Shown here: positions 34,632-41,830 of the stretch, in pieces
How the letters are laid out: every line of letters starts with the position of its first letter
Numbering within the stretch: the stretch's first letter is position 1
Origin: Pseudomonas sp. EpS/L25
Lineage (GTDB): Bacteria > Pseudomonadota > Gammaproteobacteria > Pseudomonadales > Pseudomonadaceae
DNA: 64,000 nt
NCBI RefSeq assembly: GCF_001512295.1
Contig: NZ_LNUP01000015.1
Span: 529,058-593,057, forward strand
Direction: 5' to 3'
Notes under the pieces: model-generated
The model's input: the letters and a program-made list of their open reading frames with translations, nothing else
Databases searched by the model: none
Told to the model about the DNA's origin: nothing
Program-made: the position numbers and the translations under genes

Positions 34632-34723
34632 CTGTACGGGCAGACCCAGGCCGGCGGGTTGTCCGCCATACAGTCGCTATACAGCGGGGAGCTGTATGGT
34701 GTCCCGCGTAGGTATCTGTATGG
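34632..34723. promoter_or_regulatory. Octamer array, likely MocR operator
   Basis: Five near-identical octamers occur in 92 bases: CTGTACGG (34632), CCATACAG (34666), CTATACAG (34677), CTGTATGG (34692) and CTGTATGG (34716). The first, fourth and fifth read one way, the second and third the other. They lie between the divergent DUF1127 and MocR genes and look like binding sites for the MocR dimer. The CTATAG just before the MocR ATG may be part of its promoter. Confidence 0.6.
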
Positions 34724-34758
34724 CGCGCACCGGCCATCCGCCCCGCTATAGTCCGGGC

Positions 34759-36204
34759 ATGAACCGTTATCAGCTGTTGGCCGATGCGCTCGGCCGTCGT
34801 ATCGAACAGGGCCTCTATCGACCGGGCGAACGCCTGCCGTCGGTACGGGCCCTCGCCCAGGAGCACGGGGTCAGCCTGGCCACGGTGCAGCAGGCCTATC
34901 GCCTGCTGGAAGACCGCGGGCTGGTGGAGCCGCGACCCAAGTCCGGCTATTTCGTCCGTCTCGAACGGCGGGTGATCGAATTGCCCCAGGTGACTCGCCC
35001 GGCACAATGGCCGGTGGAGGTGTCCGGCTGGGAACCGGTGCGCGAGTTGATGACCAGTACGCCCGATTCGGTGCGGATCCAGCTCGGCCGGGGACTGCCG
35101 GATACCGAGGCGCCGACCCTGGCCCCGCTCCTGGCCGGCATGGCGCGACTGGCGCGGCGACCGGGCAATGCCGGGCTGTCCTACGACAGCATCCAGGGCG
35201 TGGCCGCCCTGCGCGAACAGGTGGCACGGCTGCAGCTGGATGCCGGCTGCGTGCTCACGGCCGACGACATCGTCATCACCAGCGGTGCCCACGAAGCCCT
35301 GGCCGTCGCCCTGCGCGCCACCTGCCAGGAGGGCGACATCGTGGCGGTGGATTCGCCGACCTTCCACGGCGTGATGCAGACCCTCAAGGGGCAGGGCCTC
35401 AAGGCACTGGAGATCCCCACCGATCCGCGCACCGGCATCAGCCTGCCGGCGCTGGAACTGGCCCTGGAACAGTGGCCGGTGCGGGCCATCCAGCTCACTC
35501 CCAGCTGCAACAACCCGCTGGGCTACTGCATGCCCGAAGCGAACAAGCGCCAACTGGTGGCCCTGGCGCGCAAGCATGACCTGGCGGTGATCGAGGACGA
35601 CGTCTACGGCGACCTGCTCTACGGCTATCCCCGGGGTCGGTCGCTCAAGGCCTTCGACGAAGACGACCGGGTGATCCTCTGCAGTTCCTTCTCCAAGACC
35701 CTGGCACCCGGCCTGAGGGTCGGCTGGGTCGCGCCCGGTCGCTACGGCGAGCGCATCCTGCACCTCAAGTACATCGGTACCGGCTGCACCGCCCCCCAGC
35801 CACAGCTGGCCATCGCCGAGTTCATCGCCGCCGGCCACTACACCGTCCACGTACGGCGCATGCGCGCCCAGTACCAGCGCAATCGCGACCTGATGAGCAC
35901 CTGGGTACAGCGCTACTTTCCCGCCGGCACCCGGGTCAGCCAGCCCCAGGGCAGCTTCCTGCTCTGGGTGGAGTTGCCCGAGGGCTGCGATAGCCACCGG
36001 CTCGATCGCGAGTTGCTGGCGCAGAGCGTGCAGATCGCCTGTGGCAGCATCTTTTCCGCCTCTGGCAAGTACCGCAACTGCGTGCGCCTGAACTATGCCC
36101 AGGCCCACCGGGCCGGGGTGGAGGAGGGGGTGCGCCGGGTCGGCGAGACGGCCCGACGCCTGCTGAGCGAGGCCAAGACGCTATCCGAGCCCGCGCTGGT
36201 CTAG
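34759..36204 (+). CDS. MocR-family PLP-dependent transcriptional regulator
   Basis: A 481-residue MocR/PdxR-type protein: GntR winged helix at residues 1-70 (RPGERLPSVRALAQEHGVSLAT), a linker, then a fold-type I aminotransferase domain with SCNNPLGYCM, IEDDVYGDL and the PLP lysine in SSFSKTLAPGLRVGW. Such proteins regulate neighbouring genes in response to PLP or an amino compound. The ATG at 34759 follows the octamer array and yields the standard GntR N-terminus. It converges with the diguanylate cyclase by a four-base overlap. Confidence 0.92.
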   Translation: MNRYQLLADALGRRIEQGLYRPGERLPSVRALAQEHGVSLATVQQAYRLLEDRGLVEPRPKSGYFVRLERRVIELPQVTRPAQWPVEVSGWEPVRELMTSTPDSVRIQLGRGLPDTEAPTLAPLLAGMARLARRPGNAGLSYDSIQGVAALREQVARLQLDAGCVLTADDIVITSGAHEALAVALRATCQEGDIVAVDSPTFHGVMQTLKGQGLKALEIPTDPRTGISLPALELALEQWPVRAIQLTPSCNNPLGYCMPEANKRQLVALARKHDLAVIEDDVYGDLLYGYPRGRSLKAFDEDDRVILCSSFSKTLAPGLRVGWVAPGRYGERILHLKYIGTGCTAPQPQLAIAEFIAAGHYTVHVRRMRAQYQRNRDLMSTWVQRYFPAGTRVSQPQGSFLLWVELPEGCDSHRLDRELLAQSVQIACGSIFSASGKYRNCVRLNYAQAHRAGVEEGVRRVGETARRLLSEAKTLSEPALV

Positions 36205-37925
36205 CCGACTTCGGCAACCTCGCTGCAATTGCGTCCGCGGTGCTTGGCGCGATAGAGGGCAGCATCGGCCTGGGCCAGCAGCCGTAGCGGCGCGCCTTCC
36301 TGCCGTTGCGCCGTCACGACCACGCCGAAGCTGGCGGTGACCGGCAGGGCTTCGGTCGGACCGACGGCGAAGGGGGTGTCGGCGATGCCCTGGCGCAAGC
36401 GCTCGGCGAGCGCCAGGGCATCCTCCGGCTGCTCGACGTCGCCCAGCACGGCGAATTCCTCGCCGCCGATGCGGGCCAGGCGATCGCCCTCGCGCAGCAG
36501 GGTACTGCAGCGTTGCGCCAGGTGCCGCAGCAGAAGATCGCCGGCGGGATGGCCGTAGGTATCGTTGATCCGCTTGAAGTGATCGATGTCGAAGGCGATC
36601 ACCGCCAGATAATGCGGTGTCCGGGCTACCCCTTGCGCCAGCTGGCGTTCGAAGGCGCGGCGATTGGCTAGGCCGGTGAGGTAGTCGGTCTCCGCCCGGA
36701 CGCCGAGTTCGGCGATCAGGGCGTCGCGCTCCTGACGCAGCAGATCGGCCTGCTGCAGTTCGCGTTCCAGTTGCTCGAAGGCGGCGAACAGGGTGCGCGG
36801 ATCGTCCTCGTCGTCGGCGACGTCACTGGCCGGCCTATGCCGCCGGGTCAGGGTGAGCAGCCGTTGGGTATTGGCCAGCAGCGGCGACAGCAGGCGGCGC
36901 TTGAGCAGCAGCAGGCCGGTGCCCAGCGCCAGCAGGATGCCGAGGGCCGCGGCGATGGTCAGCAGCAGGCGCAGGTGGGCTTCCCGAGCCAGGCGCGCGG
37001 CCTCGCGCTCGGCGAGACTCAGGGCGGTATCGCGCAGGTCCAGGATGCTGGCCATGGTGGGCACGTAGCCGCGGGCGAAGGCGGCAGCGCTGGACGGCTG
37101 GCCGGCGAGCAGGGCCGTCAGGGTCTGCTGGTAGTACTCCAGGCCCTGGCCCAGGTAGCGCTCACGCAACTGCTGGAAGCGCTCGCGCTCGGCATTGGCC
37201 GCCGCGCCTTCGAGATTGCCGCGTAACAGATCCACCAGCTGGTTGAGGCGCCCCTGGGTCTGCTGCAATAGCTCGCGCTCGTCCGCCGTGGGCGCGCGCG
37301 CCGCTTGCAGCGCCGGGGTCAGCAGCGAGCCCAGGCGCCCGGCCGTGTCGCGCAGGCGTGACGCCAGCTTGGTGTTGACCAGGCAGGCGGCGATGCCGGG
37401 GGTCCGCACGGCCAGATCCTGCAAGGTGAAGTCGGCGGCGCGGAAGTTGGCGTCGGACGCCTGGAACATGGCGTTGACCACCTGGCCGACGGTGGGGCGT
37501 GCGGGATCGCCGGCGGGCAGGTTCAGACGCTGGTCCGCCAGGGCGCGGGCCTGTCGCAGGCTGTCGTAGCCAGTCGCTACCTGTTCGGCGGTCACGCTGC
37601 ATTCCGGGCAGCCTTGCACGGCCTGCCGCAGTTGGGCGAAGCGTTCATCGCTCAGGGCGCGGGCACGGGCCAGCGCCTGGGGATCGCCGTCGCGCTCGCC
37701 CAGCATGGCGTTGGTCGGGCCGCGTTCGGCGGAAATGGCCTCCACCAGGCGCAGGGCCTGACTGTAGACCGGCAACTGCGCCAGGGTGAGTTGCAGACTG
37801 GCGGACACCTCGTGGGCCTGACGCACGATCAGCGCCATGCCACAGCCGGTGGCGAGCGCAGCCACCACCAACAGCCCGTTGATCAGCCGGTTGAGGTGAG
37901 CGGTAAGGCGGAAACGGCCAGACAT
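36201..37925 (-). CDS. Membrane-bound diguanylate cyclase
   Basis: A 574-residue sensor enzyme: membrane helix at about 14-34, a large periplasmic helical domain, a second helix at about 315-338, a short coiled coil and a C-terminal GGDEF domain (about 405-570). The active site reads RIGGEEF, and REGD five residues before it is an intact RxxD inhibitory site, so it should make c-di-GMP and be feedback-inhibited. The periplasmic domain has CPEC, possibly a disulphide. Signal unknown. Confidence 0.9.
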   Translation of the reverse strand: MSGRFRLTAHLNRLINGLLVVAALATGCGMALIVRQAHEVSASLQLTLAQLPVYSQALRLVEAISAERGPTNAMLGERDGDPQALARARALSDERFAQLRQAVQGCPECSVTAEQVATGYDSLRQARALADQRLNLPAGDPARPTVGQVVNAMFQASDANFRAADFTLQDLAVRTPGIAACLVNTKLASRLRDTAGRLGSLLTPALQAARAPTADERELLQQTQGRLNQLVDLLRGNLEGAAANAERERFQQLRERYLGQGLEYYQQTLTALLAGQPSSAAAFARGYVPTMASILDLRDTALSLAEREAARLAREAHLRLLLTIAAALGILLALGTGLLLLKRRLLSPLLANTQRLLTLTRRHRPASDVADDEDDPRTLFAAFEQLERELQQADLLRQERDALIAELGVRAETDYLTGLANRRAFERQLAQGVARTPHYLAVIAFDIDHFKRINDTYGHPAGDLLLRHLAQRCSTLLREGDRLARIGGEEFAVLGDVEQPEDALALAERLRQGIADTPFAVGPTEALPVTASFGVVVTAQRQEGAPLRLLAQADAALYRAKHRGRNCSEVAEVG

Positions 37926-38186
37926 CGAGCGACACCAGAGTGAGCATGCCCAAGAAGCGAGCCCAACTCCGGATAGCGGGGGGATCCAGGCTCTTCAAGT
38001 GGCGGCGATGTTAAAGCCCTTACCTTTCAAAAGGTATACGACCAGGGCGTCACCTGTTGGTTATGGCGCCAACGGTCATCGGCGTGGTGTGAAAGGTACG
38101 GGCCGCTCTGGTCCGGGGCCGCCCCGGGCCAGGGCAGACGAGGAGCTGTCAGCCGTCTAGACTGACCGCTTTGCCGAGGTCAGCCC

Positions 38187-38696
38187 ATGCCGCCCCGTAT
38201 CTATCTCGCCGGTCCCGATGTCTTCCGTCCCGATGCCATCGCCCAAGGCGACGCGCTCAAGGCGCTCTGCGCCGGGCAGGGCTGCGAAGGCCTGTTTCCC
38301 CTGGACAATGCCATTCCCGTCGAACTGACTGAGCCGCGCGCGCAGGCCGCCTGGATCTATCGCGCCAATGTCGCGTTGATCGAGCAGGCCGATGGCGTGC
38401 TGGCCAATCTGGACTTCTTCCGTGGCGCCGAGCCCGACAGCGGTACCTGTTTCGAAGTGGGCTACGCCGTGGCGCTGGGCAAGCCGGTGGTGGGCTACGT
38501 GCCGGAGCAGGGCAGCCTTGCCGAGCGCATCCGTGCCCGCCATCCCGAGTGGCTCGGCACCGGCCTGCTGGACCGCGATGGCTGGACCCTGGAGGAATTC
38601 GGCCTGCCGCTGAATCTGATGCTGGCGGTGTCGACATCCCTTGTCGTCGGCGGCCCGGAGGTGGCTCTGGCGGTGTTGCGCGAGCGGCTGGGCTAG
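38187..38696 (+). CDS. Nucleoside 2-deoxyribosyltransferase
   Basis: A 169-residue enzyme of the nucleoside 2-deoxyribosyltransferase fold: IYLAGPDVFRPDA at the start, then FPLDNAIP, a nucleotide-binding DGVLANLDFFRGAEPDSGT and the catalytic Glu in CFEVGYAVALGKPVVGY. It transfers or hydrolyses deoxyribose of nucleotides in salvage. GAGG lies before the ATG. Its TAG stop is the first three bases after the C of a CTAG that begins a palindromic element. Confidence 0.88.
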   Translation: MPPRIYLAGPDVFRPDAIAQGDALKALCAGQGCEGLFPLDNAIPVELTEPRAQAAWIYRANVALIEQADGVLANLDFFRGAEPDSGTCFEVGYAVALGKPVVGYVPEQGSLAERIRARHPEWLGTGLLDRDGWTLEEFGLPLNLMLAVSTSLVVGGPEVALAVLRERLG

Positions 38697-38859
38697 TGTG
38701 GTGTTTCAGAAGTTGACTGCACAATTTTGGCGGCGCTTTTTTTGCCCGGGCGGCGTTGCCACTCCTCGTCATAGCCCTGCCATGGCTCGTCGCGACGCCG
38801 AGCCCGAGCAAAAGAATCACTCGCCAATTCTTGCGCGAACTTCTGAAACACCACACTAG
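38693..38859. mobile_element. Palindromic MITE-like element, family 1, copy 2
   Basis: A 167-bp element, same length as 13135-13301 and almost identical, with the same 22-base inverted ends starting CTAGTGTGGTGTTTCAGAAG. Differences are a few internal bases (for example CATAGCCCTGCCATGGCTCG). The stop codon of the preceding gene is formed by its end. Confidence 0.9.
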
Positions 38860-38877
38860 CGGGTCAGGGGTGTACGA

Positions 38878-38971
38878 CCCTCGCCCCGGCCCTTTCCCAG
38901 GGGGAGAGGGGGGGGTTGGAACAGGGGGCGATCGCGATCGGTCCAGTGGAAAAGGCTGCGCCGTTTTCCAC
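38878..38971. repeat. CT-rich element plus GTGGAAAA hairpin
   Basis: Bases 38878-38914 are a version of the CCCTCACCCC...GGGAGAGGG element. Bases 38946-38971 are the reverse of the GTGGAAAACGGCGCAGCC hairpin, followed by CGCTACGG as in the other copies. The two repeats again occur as neighbours. Confidence 0.75.
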
Positions 38972-39016
38972 GCTACGGGTGACCTTCATCCCGGGGGAGC
39001 AGCGGTTGGAACGGAG

Positions 39017-39234
39017 TCAGCGGCGCGGAAGCTGGCGCGCCCAGAAGGCCGCCAGGTACTCGAAGCGCTCGTCCAGTGGTGTCTGGTTGGTGGGGAATTT
39101 CGAGAAGGCGATGGCGGTGCAGGGGGTGATGTCGGCGCAGGTCGGTGCCGCGCCGCTCAGCAGTCAGTCCCGGCCATCGGCCAGGTGGCGCTCCGCCAGC
39201 GGCAATGCTCGCCCCTGCACGGCGTCGATTGGTG
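39017..39234 (-). pseudogene. Glutathione S-transferase remnant
   Basis: Read on the minus strand, this segment gives the C-terminal end of a GST (ALPLAERHLADGRD, stop, LLSGAAPTCADITPCTAIAF, then NQTPLDERFEYLAAFWARQL) interrupted by an in-frame TGA where an aromatic residue is expected. The N-terminal half is missing. It lies between repeats and the LysR gene, and is presumably a decayed target gene. Confidence 0.7.
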
Positions 39235-39280
39235 AGGCGGCTGCTGTGCCTCGGCTCTACCGGCCTGCAGGCCCGGCTCG

Positions 39281-40183
39281 TCAACCGACGAGGCGCGCGA
39301 CGATGAACCCGCGCAGCCAGGCATGGGCCGGGTCGCGGTGCAGGCGTTCCGGCCAGAGCAGCAGCATGTCGAAGCCGGGTACGGCGAGGGGCGGCGGCTG
39401 GGTCTGCAGACCGGGGTGCGCCAGGGCGATCCGCGACGGCAGCAGGGCGACCAGGTCGCTGCTCACCAGGGCGCTGGCCAGGGTGCTGAAGTGCGGTACC
39501 GACAGCACCACGCGCCGCGCCAGGCCTCGCTCGGCCAGCAGGCGGTCGGTGGTGCTGGCGAAGCCGCCGCCAGTGGGAGAGACCAGCGCCTGGTCCAGTT
39601 GGCAGAAGGTCGCCAGGGACAAGGGGGCGGCCAGGGCCGGATGGCCGCGCCGCCCGGCCAGCAGATAGTGCTCGGTGAACAACGGCCGCTGACGCAGACC
39701 GGACGCGGCGGCATCGGCCACGTCCAGGGCAAGGTCGAGGTGATCGCCTTCCAGCTGCTCGGCGAGCAGGTCCGGCTTCTTCTCTAGCAGTGCCAGGCGG
39801 ATACCGGGCGCCTGTTCGCGCAGGTCGGCCAGCAGAGGCGTCAGCAGGGTCGCGGCGCTGTGGTCGCTGGCGGCGATGCGCCAGGTGCGCTCGGCGCAGG
39901 CCGGATCGAAGGGGGCAGCCGGGGCCAGGGCCTCGTCCAGCGCGGCCAGGGCCTGGCGTAGCGGATCACGCAGGGCGCTGGCTCGCGCCGTGGGTCGCAT
40001 GCCGCGCGGTCCGGGCAGCAGCAAGGGGTCGTCCAGCAATTGGCGCAGCCGGCCGAGTTGCAGGCTGACGGTAGGCTGCGCCAGGTTGAGTCGCCGCGCT
40101 GCGCGGGTCACGTTGAGCTCCACCAGCAGGGCGTCGAGGGTCACCAGCAGGTTGAGGTCGAGGCGTCTCAAGCTATTGTGCAC
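39281..40183 (-). CDS. LysR-family transcriptional regulator
   Basis: A 300-residue LysR regulator with a GTG start. The helix-turn-helix reads LLVTLDALLVELNVTRAARR...LAQPTVSLQLGRLRQLL; the effector domain follows. It belongs to the NodD/SyrM-like branch (RRLDLNLLVTLDAL). It is divergent from the quinone reductase gene 86 bases away and most likely controls it. The gap contains TTCGGTAATTCATTTTAAGC, a probable operator-promoter segment. Confidence 0.9.
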   Translation of the reverse strand: MHNSLRRLDLNLLVTLDALLVELNVTRAARRLNLAQPTVSLQLGRLRQLLDDPLLLPGPRGMRPTARASALRDPLRQALAALDEALAPAAPFDPACAERTWRIAASDHSAATLLTPLLADLREQAPGIRLALLEKKPDLLAEQLEGDHLDLALDVADAAASGLRQRPLFTEHYLLAGRRGHPALAAPLSLATFCQLDQALVSPTGGGFASTTDRLLAERGLARRVVLSVPHFSTLASALVSSDLVALLPSRIALAHPGLQTQPPPLAVPGFDMLLLWPERLHRDPAHAWLRGFIVARLVG

Positions 40184-40269
40184 GGCAATGGCTACTGTTT
40201 CGGTAATTCATTTTAAGCATAGCGTGATCGTCCCCTAGCCTGGGCTCCTCTTTTCCCGAGGTGCTCGTC

Positions 40270-41052
40270 ATGAAGATCCTGTTGGTCTACGCCCATCCCG
40301 AACCCCGCTCCCTCAACGGTGCCCTGCGCGATTTCGCCATCGCCCACCTTCAGGCGGCTGGGCACGAGGTACAGCTCTCCGATCTCTACGCCATGGGCTG
40401 GAAGGCCACCCTGGATGCAGCGGATGCGCCGCACCTGGCGCCGGGTGAGCGTTTCGATGCGGTGGTCGATTCCCAGCGCGCCTATGCCCAGGGCACGCAA
40501 CCCGCGGACATCGCCACCGAGCAGGCCAAGCTGCTCCGGGCCGATGTGCTGATCCTGCAGTTCCCGCTGTGGTGGTTCTCCCTGCCAGCCATCCTCAAGG
40601 GCTGGGTGGAACGGGTCTACGCCTGCGGCTTCGCCTATGGCGTGGGAGAGCACAGCGACAATCACTGGGGCGATCGCTACGGCGAGGGCACCCTGGCCGG
40701 CAAGCGCGCCATGCTGGTGGTGACCTGCGGCGGCTGGGAGTCGCACTACAGCGACCGGGGTATCAACGGTGGCCTGGACGACATTCTCTTTCCGATCCAG
40801 CACGGCATCCTCTTCTATCCCGGCTTCAGCGTGCTGCCGCCCTTGCCGGTCTATCGCACCAGCAGGATCGACGCCGCCGGTTTCGAGCGGCTGTGCCAGG
40901 CCTATGGCGCCCGTCTGGATGGGCTGGCGACCGACGCCCCGCTGCCGTTCCGCCGGCAAAACGGCGGCGACTACGAGATTCCGGCGCTGACCTTGAGGCC
41001 CGAACTGGCTCCGGGGCGGACCGGGTTGGGCGTTCATTTGCGGGAGGAGTGA
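40270..41052 (+). CDS. NAD(P)H:quinone oxidoreductase (flavodoxin-like fold)
   Basis: A 260-residue FMN/FAD flavoprotein of the NQO1/MdaB/KefF superfamily. KILLVYAHPEPRSLNGAL opens the flavin loop; ADVLILQFPLWWFSLPAILKGWVERV and GKRAMLVVTCGGWESHYS follow. It reduces quinones by two electrons in the cytoplasm to avoid semiquinone stress. I use the ATG at 40270 (GAGG upstream), not the in-frame GTG three codons earlier. Divergent LysR is the probable regulator. Confidence 0.88.
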   Translation: MKILLVYAHPEPRSLNGALRDFAIAHLQAAGHEVQLSDLYAMGWKATLDAADAPHLAPGERFDAVVDSQRAYAQGTQPADIATEQAKLLRADVLILQFPLWWFSLPAILKGWVERVYACGFAYGVGEHSDNHWGDRYGEGTLAGKRAMLVVTCGGWESHYSDRGINGGLDDILFPIQHGILFYPGFSVLPPLPVYRTSRIDAAGFERLCQAYGARLDGLATDAPLPFRRQNGGDYEIPALTLRPELAPGRTGLGVHLREE

Positions 41053-41062
41053 GGGGCGTAGC

Positions 41063-41195
41063 TACCCTCTCCCAGGGAGAGAAGAGGGGGCGGTTGCAGG
41101 CTACGGTGAAGTCGACCTCATGGGAAAAGTGGAAAACGCTGCGCGGTTTTCCACGCTACGGGCTGTAGGGTGGACGACGGCGTAGCCTCGTCCAC
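41063..41195. repeat. CT-rich element and two covarying hairpins
   Basis: After a short CT/GA-rich element (41063-41091) come two hairpins: GTGGAAAAC...GTTTTCCAC (41129-41154, perfect 9 bp) and GTGGACGA...TCGTCCAC (41170-41195). The second keeps the CGGCGTAGCC loop but has a different stem than the common GTGGAAAA form. They lie just past the stop of the DUF2845 gene. Confidence 0.75.
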
Positions 41196-41219
41196 GCAAA
41201 CCACTCAAGGCAAGCCGCC

Positions 41220-41516
41220 TCAATTGGCCCTCTTGCTATCCACCTGGTCCAGCCGCCCGGCGCGGAAGGTGAGGAAATACAGCATGCCGTTCCAGGGGCC
41301 GTAGGCCCATTCCTCGACGAACTCCACCTGGCGATAGCCATAGCCGTCGATCACCTGGCGCTCGCCCAGCGGGGTGACGCTCAGCGGGTCACCGCATTTG
41401 CCACGCACCTCGTGGGTGGTGGAGCCGTCGGACACCAGGGCGCTGCCGCAGCGCAGGGAGGCGGCCTGGGCGGTGCCGGTGGCGAGGAGAACGAGCAGGA
41501 GCAGGGCACGGGTCAT
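41220..41516 (-). CDS. Periplasmic DUF2845 protein, second of a tandem pair
   Basis: A 98-residue exported protein: signal peptide to about residue 18 (GTAQA), then a DUF2845 domain with LRCGSALVSDG, GKCGDPLS and EEWAYGPWNGMLYFLTF. Two cysteines are probably disulphide-bonded. Its ATG overlaps the stop of the previous paralogue (ATGA). About half the positions are shared between the two proteins. Confidence 0.85.
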   Translation of the reverse strand: MTRALLLLVLLATGTAQAASLRCGSALVSDGSTTHEVRGKCGDPLSVTPLGERQVIDGYGYRQVEFVEEWAYGPWNGMLYFLTFRAGRLDQVDSKRAN

Positions 41517-41797
41517 AGGCGCTTGAACTCGATGCGGGTGAGGCGGTTGGCTTCGAAGGTGAGGATGTAGTTTGCGCCGTTCCAGGGGCCGTACACCCAC
41601 TCTTCGATCACCGCCTCGCGGCGCTCGTTGCGGCCCAGCTCATAGCCCACCAGGTCGCGGTGGGCCGGTTCGCCGCATTTCTGCAGCACTTCGAAGGCTC
41701 TGTCACCACGGCTGACCAGGGCGTTGCCGCATCTCATGGAGTCGGCGGCGGCACCGGTGGCGACCAGCAGGGTGAAAACGGCGAGCAGGCAACGCAT
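41513..41797 (-). CDS. Periplasmic DUF2845 protein, first of a tandem pair
   Basis: A 94-residue exported protein with a signal peptide (to about residue 18, GAAADS), then MRCGNALVSRG, QKCGEPAHRD and EEWVYGPWNGANYILTFE, the DUF2845 pattern. Function unknown; probably a small periplasmic factor. It sits 33 bases downstream of the DUF748 gene end and is co-transcribed with its paralogue. Confidence 0.85.
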   Translation of the reverse strand: MRCLLAVFTLLVATGAAADSMRCGNALVSRGDRAFEVLQKCGEPAHRDLVGYELGRNERREAVIEEWVYGPWNGANYILTFEANRLTRIEFKRL

Positions 41798-41830
41798 GAC
41801 GAGGGTCTCCTGAGAGCCTGTTCTGACCGG

